Below are positions 26,962 through 35,607 of a stretch of DNA of 64,000 nucleotides, in pieces. The translations under genes and the position numbers were made by a program. Numbering within the stretch: the first letter of the stretch is position 1; every line of letters starts with the position of its first letter. Location of the stretch: positions 124,001 to 188,000 of the forward strand of contig JAXMBA010000003.1 in assembly GCA_046350095.1 (NCBI GenBank), written 5' to 3'. The stretch is from Urbifossiella sp046350095. Lineage in GTDB: Bacteria; Planctomycetota; Planctomycetia; Gemmatales; Gemmataceae. The notes under the pieces are model-generated. The model was not told the DNA's origin. It worked only from the letters and a program-made list of their open reading frames with translations, and made no database searches.

Positions 26962-26984
26962 CCTCAACCGACCGGAGTGCCCCG

Positions 26985-28127
26985 ATGATTCGCCGTACAG
27001 GCCTGGGCCTGTTCGTCGCGGCGGCCGCGGCCGCCGCCCAGCCCCCGGCCGACCCGCCGCGGGTACTCGACCCGGCAACCGTTGCTGCGTACCAGGCTGT
27101 CGGCGGGCGCCCCGGCCTGATGTCGCTCGCCGGCGAGTACCCACTCAACGTCCGGTCGCAGAATGATGTCAAGGCCGGGCTCCCGGCGTTCGTTTTCGGC
27201 AAGCTCCCGGACGCCCCCCTCCCGCCGGTCGCCGGGCCATTCGGGCTCAACTTCCTGGTCCCCGACAAGCCCGCCGACGCCGCCCTCGCCCACCTCAAGG
27301 GGCTCGACACGCTGGCCGCCCTGAGTCTCAAGGAGACGCACACGACCGATGCGGGGTTGGCCCACCTCGCCGGGCTCAAGGGCTTGACGCACCTGTCTCT
27401 CGCCAGCACCCGCGTGAGAGGGCCGGGGGTCGTGCACCTCGCGGGCCTCACCAAGCTCCAGTTCCTCGAACTCCGGTACACCGGCGTGGACGACGCGGCG
27501 GTCGCCCACCTCGCCGGGCTGAAGGCCCTCACCCACCTGGACCTGATCAACACCCGGGTCGGCGGGGCGGGGCTGAAGTCGCTCACCGGCCTGACGGAGT
27601 TGACCACGCTGCGGGTCGGCCAGTCCGACGTCCGGGACGCCGACGTGGTTCACCTCCGGGCGTTCCCCAAACTCGCCGTCCTGAACATGAACTCGGTTCG
27701 GGTCGGGGCCGAGGGGTTGGCCCACCTGAAGGGGCTGACGCAGCTGACCCGTCTCGACGTCAGCACCAACTTCGTCACCGACGCGGGGATGGAACACGTC
27801 GCCACCCTCACGGGCCTGACCGAACTCCAGCTCGGGACCAGCAAAGTGACGGACGCCGGCCTCGCCCGGCTCCGCCCGCTGCAAGCTCTCGAAGCCCTCG
27901 ACCTGGGGGGCACGGGGGTGACCGACGCGGGCCTGAAAACGCTCAAGGAGTTCCCGCGGCTCCGCCGGGTCCAGCTGTCGTTCTGCGGGATCACCGACGC
28001 CGGCCTGGACACGCTTCGGGGGATGCCCGGGCTGACCGAGATCGACCTCGTGTTCGTGAAGGGCGTGACCCCCAAGGGGGTAGCCGACCTGAAGGCGGCC
28101 CTGCCGAACTGCACCGTCCGCCAGTAG
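26985..28127 (+). CDS. Secreted leucine-rich repeat protein
   Basis: A 380-residue protein with a signal peptide (MIRRTGLGLFVAAAAAAAQ). The rest is a series of about 24-residue LRRs with the pattern LxxLTHLxLxxTxVTDAGLAHL. Such LRR proteins are common in Gemmata-like species and may bind proteins or glycans on the cell surface. The ATG is chosen over a GTG overlapping the upstream stop because it directly precedes the signal peptide. It looks inserted between the radical SAM gene and the TerB-like gene, since a partial copy of the radical SAM 3' end lies beyond it. Confidence 0.85.
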   Translation: MIRRTGLGLFVAAAAAAAQPPADPPRVLDPATVAAYQAVGGRPGLMSLAGEYPLNVRSQNDVKAGLPAFVFGKLPDAPLPPVAGPFGLNFLVPDKPADAALAHLKGLDTLAALSLKETHTTDAGLAHLAGLKGLTHLSLASTRVRGPGVVHLAGLTKLQFLELRYTGVDDAAVAHLAGLKALTHLDLINTRVGGAGLKSLTGLTELTTLRVGQSDVRDADVVHLRAFPKLAVLNMNSVRVGAEGLAHLKGLTQLTRLDVSTNFVTDAGMEHVATLTGLTELQLGTSKVTDAGLARLRPLQALEALDLGGTGVTDAGLKTLKEFPRLRRVQLSFCGITDAGLDTLRGMPGLTEIDLVFVKGVTPKGVADLKAALPNCTVRQ

Positions 28128-28164
28128 TGGCGCGCCGCGTGGAACCCGACTGCCTGCCGGGCCG

Positions 28165-28205
28165 ACCGGTGCCGTCGCACGGACGCCACGCCGCACGGCA
28201 CCGGT
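28165..28205. repeat. Small inverted repeat after the LRR gene
   Basis: accggtgccgt at 28165-28175 is the exact reverse complement of 28195-28205, with a 19-base loop. It overlaps the edge of the copied radical SAM fragment and may mark an insertion junction or a terminator stem. Confidence 0.5.
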
Positions 28206-28247
28206 GCTGCCGGAGGCGTACCGCCGCGGCGCGGGCCTGGACGCGTG
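28191..28247 (+). repeat. 57-bp partial copy of the radical SAM gene 3' end
   Basis: It matches 26703-26759 over 57 bases with about four mismatches (about 93%). The copy encodes TAPVLPEAYRRGAGLDA in another gene context, but it is not part of a functional gene here. The two copies flank the LRR gene, which suggests that the LRR gene entered with, or caused, a duplication. Confidence 0.8.
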
Positions 28248-28314
28248 TTCGTGCGTGCGGGTCGCTCCGCGGTCGGGTATAACTCCACCGTCGCCCCCGC
28301 ACCGGAGCCGCCCC

Positions 28315-28755
28315 ATGGGACTGTTCGACGACGCCTTCGGCGAGAGCAAGCCGGCGAGCCTCACCAAGGAGGTCGCCTTCATCGGCATCCTCATGCTCGC
28401 CGACTACAGCGACGGCACCGTCAGCGACGACGAGATGCAGGGGTTCGTCACCGCCGTGTCCCGCATGAAGATGTACCGGGACCTCTCCGGCGACCAGATC
28501 AACCGCCTCATCGACCGCGGCAACAAGACCATCCGCCAGAAGGGGCCGGAGGACGCTCTCAAGCTGTTCGCCCAGGCGCTGCCGGAGCCGCTGCACCGGG
28601 CCGTGTTCGCCAACGCCGTCAACCAGGTTCTGGCCGACGGCGTCGTCGAGGACGAGGAGAAGGAGTTCATCCAGAACCTCCGCCGCGCCCTCGGCCTCAG
28701 CGGCGACGACGCCAACATGATCGCCAAGGTCATGATGTGGAAGAACCAGGGGTGA
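28315..28755 (+). CDS. TerB-like (tellurite-resistance B family) protein
   Basis: A 146-residue helical protein. It has DYSDGTVSDDEMQGFVTAV and later ADGVVEDEEKEFIQNLRRALGL, two acidic repeats typical of TerB-like domains that bind metal or ligand. No signal peptide is seen. Its stop overlaps a GTG start of the transglutaminase gene, so translation is coupled. The link to tellurite resistance is only a family name. Confidence 0.75.
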   Translation: MGLFDDAFGESKPASLTKEVAFIGILMLADYSDGTVSDDEMQGFVTAVSRMKMYRDLSGDQINRLIDRGNKTIRQKGPEDALKLFAQALPEPLHRAVFANAVNQVLADGVVEDEEKEFIQNLRRALGLSGDDANMIAKVMMWKNQG

Positions 28756-29795
28756 AGCGTTTCACCCTCGCGCTGGCCGCGGCCCTGGCCGTCGCCGCGC
28801 AGCCGGCCGCGCCGCCGCGCCACGCCGTCCAGGCAAAGGACGCCCGCCGCGTCACCGCGGTGCTGACGTACCACGTCAACTGCCCCGAACTGAAGGCGAA
28901 GGAGTGGTTCGTCTTCGCCGCCGCCGCACCGGAGCTGCCGGGGCAGGCCGGGGTGAAGACGACGCTGTCCCCCGGCGGCGCCGCCGCGAAGGACCGCAGC
29001 GCGTTCGCCCGCGGGCTCGTCACCGCGCGGGTGCCCGCGACCACGGCCGAGCTGAAGACGACGCTGCCGATCCGCGTCACCTACGAGGCGACGCTCCGCT
29101 CGCGCACGCTCGTGGCACTGCCGGCGGGGGCCGCGGCGCCGGCGGTGGAGCCGCTGTCGGCCGCGGAGCGGAAGCTGTACCTCGCCGATCACGGCGACGT
29201 CAACTTCGAGCACGAGGCGTTCCGGAAGTGGCTCCGCGACGAGCGGCTGGAACGGGCGAAGGAGGGCGACATCGCCTTCGCGCGTGCCGCGTTCCGGCGC
29301 GTCCGCGACACGATGAAGTACGCCTACGCCGCCGACCTGGACCGGCGGGCGTCGGCGGTGTGCGCCGCGGGCACGTCCGACTGCGGCGGGCTGGCGGCGC
29401 TGTACGCGGCGGTGCTGCGGGCGAACGGCATCCCGGCGCGGACGCTGTACGGCCGGTGGGCCACGTCCGCCGAGCCCGACGCGAAGCTGGGCGGGGTGGT
29501 GTACTACCAGTGGCACGTGAAGGCGGAGTTCTACGCGGCCGGCGTCGGCTGGGTGCCCGCCGACCCCGGCGCGGCGGTGGAGCACGACCGCACGCCGGAC
29601 GGGCTCCGCTTCTTCGGCACCGACGCCGGCGACTTCCTGACAATGCACGTCGATTCGGCGCTTGCGGTGGACGCGGGGCCGTTCGGCCCGCAGACGATCG
29701 CGAACCTCCAGACGCCGGCGTGGTGGGTGACCGGCGGTGGCCGGGCGGACCCGCGGCGGACGACCGAGGGATGGACGGTCGAGACGGCGAAGTGA
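28752..29795 (+). CDS. Secreted transglutaminase-like protein
   Basis: A 347-residue protein starting at a GTG that overlaps the TerB-like stop codon (GTGA). A signal peptide (KRFTLALAAALAVAAQPAA) is followed by a beta-rich region and a transglutaminase-like core. The triad is visible as Cys in TSDCGGLAALYAAVLRANG, His in YQWHVKAEFY and Asp in GWVPADPG. Bacterial members are usually cysteine peptidases or cross-linking enzymes acting on the cell envelope. The domain assignment is good; the substrate is unknown. Confidence 0.85.
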   Translation: MKRFTLALAAALAVAAQPAAPPRHAVQAKDARRVTAVLTYHVNCPELKAKEWFVFAAAAPELPGQAGVKTTLSPGGAAAKDRSAFARGLVTARVPATTAELKTTLPIRVTYEATLRSRTLVALPAGAAAPAVEPLSAAERKLYLADHGDVNFEHEAFRKWLRDERLERAKEGDIAFARAAFRRVRDTMKYAYAADLDRRASAVCAAGTSDCGGLAALYAAVLRANGIPARTLYGRWATSAEPDAKLGGVVYYQWHVKAEFYAAGVGWVPADPGAAVEHDRTPDGLRFFGTDAGDFLTMHVDSALAVDAGPFGPQTIANLQTPAWWVTGGGRADPRRTTEGWTVETAK

Positions 29796-29868
29796 CGACG
29801 GCCCCGCCGCTTCCCCCCGCCCGCCGCGTCGGGTAGACTCAACCCGTCCCCCCCGCCAGGCTCGCCTC

Positions 29869-32868
29869 ATGCCGCGCTACCCCCTCGCCGCCGCCCTCCT
29901 CCTCGCCGCCACCGCCGCCCGGGCGGACGAGCCGGTCGAGTTCAACCGCGACGTGCGGCCGATCCTGTCCGACGCCTGCTTCAGCTGCCACGGGTTCGAC
30001 GCGAAGGCCCGCAAGGCCGGCCTCCGCCTCGACACCCCCGAGGGCGCCTTCAGGCAGCGCAAGGGGACCGTCCCCATCAAGGCCGGCGACCTCAAGGCGA
30101 GCGAGGTGTGGGAGCGGGTCACGTCGGCCGACCCCGACGCGGTCATGCCGCCGCCGCACACCAACAAGAAGTTGACGGCCGCGCAAAGGGACACCCTGAA
30201 GCGCTGGATCGAGCAGGGGGCGAAGTACCAGAAGCACTGGGCGTTCGAGCCCGTCCGCCGCGCCGCCGTCCCGCCCGGTGGGCACCCCGTTGACGCGATG
30301 CTCGCCGCCCGCATGACGAAGGCCGGGCTGACGCCGACCCCCGAGGCCGACCGGCCGACGCTCATTCGCCGCGTCGCCTTCGCCCTCACCGGGCTGCCGC
30401 CGACCGTCGCCGAGGTAGACGCCTACCTGGCGGACGCGGCGCCGGGCGCCTACGAGCGGATGGTGGACCGCTACCTGGCGTCGCCGCGGTACGGCGAGGA
30501 GATGGCCCGCCACTGGCTCGACGTGGCCCGCTACGCCGACACGCACGGCCTCCACCTCGACAACGAGCGTGCCATGTGGGGCTACCGCGACTGGGTGGTC
30601 CGCGCGTTCAACCAGAACCTACCGTTCGACCGCTTCACCGTCTGGCAGCTTGCCGGTGACCTGCTGCCGAACCCGACGCCCGACCAACTCGCGGCCACCG
30701 GGTTCAACCGCTGCAACGTGACGACCGGCGAGGGCGGCTCGATCGACGCCGAGTGGGTGTACCGCAACGCCGTGGACCGCACCAGCACCGCGGCGCAGGC
30801 GTGGCTCGGGCTCACCGCCGGCTGCGCCGTCTGCCACGACCACAAGTTTGACCCGCTGTCGATGCGCGAGTTCTACGGCCTGTACGCCTTCTTCCTCAGC
30901 GCCGCCGACCCGGCGCTCGACGGCAACGTCAGCCTCGTCGGCCCGTTCGAGCGCCTGCCGACGCCGGAGCAAACTCGCACCCTCGAAGCCGCGAAAAAGA
31001 CCGAGGCCGAGGCCCACACGAAGCTCGACGCGGCCGCGGCGAAGGTCGATTACAAGGAGCCCGCCGAGGGGAAGAAGGCCGTCCGCGACGTGCTGTTCGA
31101 CGACGCCCTGCCCCAGTGGGCGACGGCGAGCAACACCACCCGCAACGCGACCGAGTGGGTCACCGACCCGCCGTTCGGCGCGAAGAGCGGCCGGCGCGTG
31201 CTGCGGCAGGCGAATTCGTTCTTCCACCAGGACGCGATCACGTTCCGAATCAAGCCTCCGGTCGTGCCGAAGGACGGCACCTTCGAGGCGTGGGTGTATT
31301 TGGACCCGAAGCAGCCGCCGACGGCGATCACCGTGCAGTTCGGCGGCGGCAAGCGCGTCGCGTGGGGAGCCGACGCCGGCGACGATACCGGCTACGGCGG
31401 CGCGAAGCTCGGCAAGACGCGCGGCCCGCTCCCCAAGCCCGGCGCATGGGCGAAGCTGACCGTGCCCGTGGCCGAGCTCGGCCTGACGCCCGGCAACGGC
31501 ATCGGCACGCTGACGCTCCAGGAGTACGGCGGCGTCGTGTACTGGGACGACGTGGCCCTGAGCGGCGAGGTGAACCCGGCGACCGACCTGCTCGAGTCGC
31601 AGGCCGCCTGGCTGAAGAGCTTCGGCGCGAAGGCGCCCGGCGAGGTGCCGGCCGACGCGGCGAAGCGAACGGCGTTCTACCTGGCGAACGTCGCCCGCCC
31701 GACGGGCGAACTCGTGTCGCTGCGGGCGGCGTGGGAGCGTGCCCGCGCCGACCGCGAGGCCGCCGACGCGGCGATTCCGGCGACGCTCATCTTCCGCGAC
31801 CTGGGGATGCCGCGCGAGGCGTTCGTGATGCAGCGCGGCCAGTACGACAAGCCCGGCGACAAGGTGGCGCCCGGCGTACCCGCCGTGCTGCCCCCGCTGA
31901 AGGCCTCCGGGCCGCGCCCGACGCGGCTCGACCTCGCCAACTGGCTCGTGGCCAAGGACCACCCCACGACGGCGCGGGTGCAGGTGAACCGCCTGTGGCA
32001 GCAGCTGTTCGGCGTCGGCCTCGTGAAGACGAGTGGCGACTTCGGCTCCCAGGGCGAGCCGCCGAGCCACCCTGAGTTGCTCGACTGGCTCGCCGCCGAG
32101 TTCGCCGAGACGTGGGACGTGAAGAAGCTGATGCGCCTGATGGTGACGAGCGCGGCGTTCAAGCGCGACGCGGCGCAGGCCCCCGCCGTGCGGGCGAAGG
32201 ACCCCGAGAACCGCCTCCTGAGCCGCGGCCCGCGCTTCCGCCTCGACGCCGAGCAGCTGCGCGACAACGCCCTGGCGGTTAGCGGCCTCATCAACCTGGA
32301 GGTCGGCGGCCGGGCGGTGCGGACGTACCAGCCGCCGAACATCTGGGAGCCGATCGGGTACGGCGACAGCAACACCCGCTACTACCTCCAGGACCACGGC
32401 GGCGCCCTGTACCGCCGCAGCCTGTACGTGTTCATCAAGCGCACCGCCCCGGCACCGTTCCTGTCCAACTTCGACGCCCCGAACCGCGAGCAGCTGTGCG
32501 CCGTCCGCGACCGCACGAACACGCCGCTGCAGGCGCTGCAACTCATGAACGATGTGCAGCACGTCGAGGCGGCGCGGGCGCTGGCCGAGCGCGTGATCGC
32601 CGAGGGAGGCGCCGACGTGGGCGCGAAGGTGACGTACCTGTACCGCACGCTGCTGTCGCGCCGCCCGGACGCCGAGGAAGTGAAACTCGTGACCGCGGCG
32701 CTGGAGCGCCAGCGGGCGCTGTTCGCCGCCGACCCCGCGGCCGCCGGGCGGCTGGTGCGCGTCGGCGAGAGCGTCCCGCGCCGCGCCGCGAGTGATGTCG
32801 AGGTCGCGGCGTGGACGATGGTGGCGAACCTGCTGCTGAACCTCGACGAGACCGTGATGCGGAATTGA
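29869..32868 (+). CDS. Large DUF1549/DUF1553 cytochrome-c-like protein (PSCyt)
   Basis: A 999-residue exported protein with a signal peptide. The N-terminal haem site CFSCH (Cys37, Cys40, His41) forms the PSCyt1 domain. A DUF1549 domain follows with LTGLPPT and RHWLDVARYADTHG, and a second CAVCHDHKFDP. DUF1553 is the C-terminal part (LANWLVAKDHPTTARVQVNRLWQQ). Between them an extra segment at about residues 410-570 with FHQDAITFRIKPP looks like a carbohydrate-binding beta-sandwich. These proteins pair with DUF1501 proteins in planctomycetes; a DUF1501 gene follows after hairpin D. Function is unproven, possibly sugar or sulfated-polymer metabolism. Confidence 0.9.
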   Translation: MPRYPLAAALLLAATAARADEPVEFNRDVRPILSDACFSCHGFDAKARKAGLRLDTPEGAFRQRKGTVPIKAGDLKASEVWERVTSADPDAVMPPPHTNKKLTAAQRDTLKRWIEQGAKYQKHWAFEPVRRAAVPPGGHPVDAMLAARMTKAGLTPTPEADRPTLIRRVAFALTGLPPTVAEVDAYLADAAPGAYERMVDRYLASPRYGEEMARHWLDVARYADTHGLHLDNERAMWGYRDWVVRAFNQNLPFDRFTVWQLAGDLLPNPTPDQLAATGFNRCNVTTGEGGSIDAEWVYRNAVDRTSTAAQAWLGLTAGCAVCHDHKFDPLSMREFYGLYAFFLSAADPALDGNVSLVGPFERLPTPEQTRTLEAAKKTEAEAHTKLDAAAAKVDYKEPAEGKKAVRDVLFDDALPQWATASNTTRNATEWVTDPPFGAKSGRRVLRQANSFFHQDAITFRIKPPVVPKDGTFEAWVYLDPKQPPTAITVQFGGGKRVAWGADAGDDTGYGGAKLGKTRGPLPKPGAWAKLTVPVAELGLTPGNGIGTLTLQEYGGVVYWDDVALSGEVNPATDLLESQAAWLKSFGAKAPGEVPADAAKRTAFYLANVARPTGELVSLRAAWERARADREAADAAIPATLIFRDLGMPREAFVMQRGQYDKPGDKVAPGVPAVLPPLKASGPRPTRLDLANWLVAKDHPTTARVQVNRLWQQLFGVGLVKTSGDFGSQGEPPSHPELLDWLAAEFAETWDVKKLMRLMVTSAAFKRDAAQAPAVRAKDPENRLLSRGPRFRLDAEQLRDNALAVSGLINLEVGGRAVRTYQPPNIWEPIGYGDSNTRYYLQDHGGALYRRSLYVFIKRTAPAPFLSNFDAPNREQLCAVRDRTNTPLQALQLMNDVQHVEAARALAERVIAEGGADVGAKVTYLYRTLLSRRPDAEEVKLVTAALERQRALFAADPAAAGRLVRVGESVPRRAASDVEVAAWTMVANLLLNLDETVMRN

Positions 32869-32879
32869 CACCGCTTGTC

Positions 32880-33002
32880 CGGAGCCCCGAAGGGGCGGCA
32901 GGTAATGGCCCAGGGCGTAAGCCCTGGGAAACTTGTGGCGGAGCCTCAGCGCTTCCAGGGCTTACGCCCTGGGCTATTGACTGCCGCCCCTTCGGGGCTC
33001 CG
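32880..33002. repeat. Long inverted repeat (hairpin D) with internally palindromic arms
   Basis: Left arm 32880-32927 and right arm 32955-33002 match over 48 bases with three mismatches. The loop is 27 bases. Each arm also contains two own palindromes, gccccgaaggggc and ccagggcgtaagccctgg, so each arm can fold by itself or with its partner. It lies between the DUF1549/1553 gene and the DUF1501 gene on the + strand, where it could act as a terminator, processing site or mobile unit. Confidence 0.93.
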
Positions 33003-33052
33003 AACCGAGCGGCGTCGACGGGCACTCCTTGAACCCGACCCACCGAATACCC

Positions 33053-34492
33053 ATGCACCTCGACCCCACCCGCCGCCAGTTCTTCGGCACCTCCGGCCTC
33101 GGCCTCGGTTCAGCGGCGCTCGCGCTGCTGTCCGGCCGCGCCGCCGCACAGCCCGCGGCGCGCGTCCACCCGCCGCTGCCGGGGCTGCCGCACCACGCGC
33201 CCACCGCGAAGGCCGTCATCTACCTGCACATGAACGGCGCCCCGAGCCAGCTCGACCTCCTCGACCACAAGCCGAAGCTCGTCGACCACTTCGACAAGGA
33301 CTTGCCAGCGTCCGTCCGCATGGGCCAGCGCATCACCACCATGACCAGCGGCCAGGCCCGGCTGCCCGTCGCGCCGAGTATGTTCAAGTTCGGCCAGCAC
33401 GGCCGCGCCGGGACGTGGTTCAGCGAGCTGCTGCCGCACACCGCCCGCCACGCCGACGACATCGCCGTCGTGAAGTCGGTCCACACGAACGCCATCAACC
33501 ACGACCCGGCGTGTACGTTCGTGATGACCGGCAGTGAGGTCCCCGGCAAGCCGAGCCTCGGCAGCTGGCTCAGCTACGGCCTCGGCAGCGAGAGCAACGA
33601 CCTGCCGGCGTTCGTCGTGCTGACGCCGTGGTGGACCTCCCGCGGCGCGGCCCAGGCGCTGTTCTCGCGGATGTGGTCGAACGGCTTCCTCCCCGGCAAG
33701 TACGCCGGCGTCGCGCTGCGGAGCGTCGGCGACCCCGTCCTGTACGTGCAGAACCCCGACGGCCTGTCCCGCGACGGCCGGCGCGCCATGCTCGACACGC
33801 TCGGCCAGCTCAACCAGCGCACCTTCGACCGCTACCACGACCCGGACACGCTCACGCGAATCGCCCAGTACGAGATGGCGTTCCGCATGCAGGCCAGCGT
33901 GCCGGAGCTGACCGACTTGTCGAAGGAGACGCAGGAGACGCTCGACCTGTACGGCCCGGAGGTGAAGAAGCCCGGCAGCTTCGCCGCGAGCGCGCTGCTG
34001 GCCCGCCGCATGATCGAGCGCGGCGTGCGCTGCGTGCAGGTGTTGCACCGCGGCTGGGACCAGCACGGCAACCTGCCGAGCGAGATCCGCAGCCAGTGCT
34101 TCGACACCGACCAGCCGACCGGGGCCCTGCTGACGGACCTGAAGCGGCGCGGCCTGCTGGACAGCACGCTGGTGGTGTGGGGCGGCGAGTTCGGGCGGAC
34201 GGTGTACTGTCAGGGCGGGCTTTCGAAGACGAACTACGGCCGCGACCACCACCCGCGGAACTTCGCCATGTGGCTAGCCGGCGGCGGCATCAAGGGCGGA
34301 CAGACCTACGGCGAGACGGACGACTTCAGCTACAGCGTGGCCGCGAACCCGGTCCACCTGAACGACCTGAACGCGACCGTGCTCCACTGCCTCGGCATCG
34401 ACCACAGCCGGTTCACGTTCAAGTTCCAGGGGCTCGACCAGCGGCTCACGGGCGTCGAGGAGCAGCACGTCGTGCGGGCGCTGCTCAAGTAG
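33053..34492 (+). CDS. DUF1501 family protein with Tat signal
   Basis: A 479-residue protein with a Tat-like signal (TRRQFFGTSGLGLGSAALALLSG). DUF1501 is an alkaline-phosphatase/sulfatase-like fold. It shows HMNGAPSQLDLLDHKP, MIERGVRCVQVLHRGWDQHG, LVVWGGEFGRT and RDHHPRNFAMWLAGGG. These match metal-binding positions of that fold. The gene follows its usual partner, the DUF1549/1553 gene. The ATG at 33053 is chosen over an upstream TTG. Exact substrate unknown. Confidence 0.9.
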   Translation: MHLDPTRRQFFGTSGLGLGSAALALLSGRAAAQPAARVHPPLPGLPHHAPTAKAVIYLHMNGAPSQLDLLDHKPKLVDHFDKDLPASVRMGQRITTMTSGQARLPVAPSMFKFGQHGRAGTWFSELLPHTARHADDIAVVKSVHTNAINHDPACTFVMTGSEVPGKPSLGSWLSYGLGSESNDLPAFVVLTPWWTSRGAAQALFSRMWSNGFLPGKYAGVALRSVGDPVLYVQNPDGLSRDGRRAMLDTLGQLNQRTFDRYHDPDTLTRIAQYEMAFRMQASVPELTDLSKETQETLDLYGPEVKKPGSFAASALLARRMIERGVRCVQVLHRGWDQHGNLPSEIRSQCFDTDQPTGALLTDLKRRGLLDSTLVVWGGEFGRTVYCQGGLSKTNYGRDHHPRNFAMWLAGGGIKGGQTYGETDDFSYSVAANPVHLNDLNATVLHCLGIDHSRFTFKFQGLDQRLTGVEEQHVVRALLK

Positions 34493-34505
34493 TCCGCGGA
34501 GAAGC

Positions 34506-34594
34506 AAATGGACAGGATGAACAGGATGACCGAGCCAAGACCAGAGGTGTGTCATGGCTCGGTCATCCTGTTCATTCTGTTATCCTGTCCATTT
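34506..34594. repeat. Long inverted repeat (hairpin E) with an 8-base expansion in one arm
   Basis: Left arm 34506-34537 (32 bases) pairs with right arm 34555-34594 (40 bases). The arms are otherwise identical, but the right arm has an extra 8-base unit, the reverse complement of aacagaat, next to a similar unit. The left arm contains gacaggatgaacaggatga, shared in part with hairpin A. The loop is 17 bases. It lies between convergent genes and may terminate both. Confidence 0.92.
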
Positions 34595-34611
34595 TCCGGT
34601 TCAGTCGAATC

Positions 34612-35607
34612 TCATTCACCGCACGCCGCCAGCGCCAGTACCGCGAACGCCGACCCGGCGTTGGTGATGTAGTGCGCCCGGTCGTTGTTCAAACTCCGCG
34701 TGTACCACCGGCCGCTCTCGCGCTGGTTGGCCCGCAACCACGCCGCGCCGCGGCTCACCGCCGGGTCGCTCGCCGGCACCCCCGCCTGCCGCAGCACGTA
34801 CACCGCCAGCCCGGTCGCGTACCCGTCGCTGTCCGCGGCGACGTTCGGCGTCTTGGCCTCGTCGCGCCGGCGGTACTGCCCGAGCGCCGGCAGCGACCAC
34901 CCGCCGTCCGCCCGCTGCGCCGCCCGCAGCTGCGCGACCACGCCCGCCTGCTGCCCCTTGTTCATCAGCCCGTCTACCTTCGTGGACGCCCACAGCAGCA
35001 TCGTCGCGTGGTGCAGGTCGGGTGCACCATTCTTCTCCAGGTAGCCGCGAACCTTTGCGAGCCCCGCCTGCGCCGCGTCGGTCTTCGCGTACCCCTCCGG
35101 CGCCAGCCCGACGGCCAGCGCCGCGAGCGTGACGCCGTAGTAGTCGTCGTGCTCCATCGGCGGCCAGTCGCACTTCAGCCAGCTCCACCCGCCGTCGGCC
35201 CGCTGCTCCTTCCACATGCGGTCGAGCGCGTCGCGGGTGGGTTGCGTCAGCTTGCCGGCGTGGGCGTCGGTCGCGGCGAGGCCGAGCGCGGTGGCGACGA
35301 CGTAGGCCGGCCCTCGCGGCTTGCCGCCGCTGCTCCAGGAGGCCACGTCGGTTTCGAGGAACTTGCGGACCTCCTTCCACCCGTCGTCGCCGGCCAGCTT
35401 CGGGCGGGCCATCAGGTACGGCAGGTTGGTGTGGCACGTCACGCACTTCCGCTCGCGCGTCCAGCCGACGCCGACGCCGTCGAGGTATTCGGCGGCCCTG
35501 GCCGGCGAGTACGCCTTCGCCACCGGCTCGGCCGCCTTCGTGGGCTCCGGCGCGGGGAAGTCGGGCGGGGCGGCGACGGCCGCGGCGAGGAGTGCGACGG
35601 GAATCAC
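34612..35607 (-). CDS. Squalene-cyclase-fold protein with a c-type haem motif
   Basis: A 331-residue exported protein. Its GTG start overlaps the stop of the GT87 gene (GTGA) and has a good ribosome-binding site. The signal peptide (IPVALLAAAVAA) is followed by CVTCH near residue 55, a likely covalent haem site. The rest is an alpha-toroid of prenyltransferase/squalene cyclase repeats (RADGGWSWLKCDW, RADGGWSLPALGQY, YATGLAVYVLRQAG). The combination suggests an electron-carrying or sensor role, not a terpene cyclase, but this is inference. Confidence 0.82.
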   Translation of the reverse strand: MIPVALLAAAVAAPPDFPAPEPTKAAEPVAKAYSPARAAEYLDGVGVGWTRERKCVTCHTNLPYLMARPKLAGDDGWKEVRKFLETDVASWSSGGKPRGPAYVVATALGLAATDAHAGKLTQPTRDALDRMWKEQRADGGWSWLKCDWPPMEHDDYYGVTLAALAVGLAPEGYAKTDAAQAGLAKVRGYLEKNGAPDLHHATMLLWASTKVDGLMNKGQQAGVVAQLRAAQRADGGWSLPALGQYRRRDEAKTPNVAADSDGYATGLAVYVLRQAGVPASDPAVSRGAAWLRANQRESGRWYTRSLNNDRAHYITNAGSAFAVLALAACGE

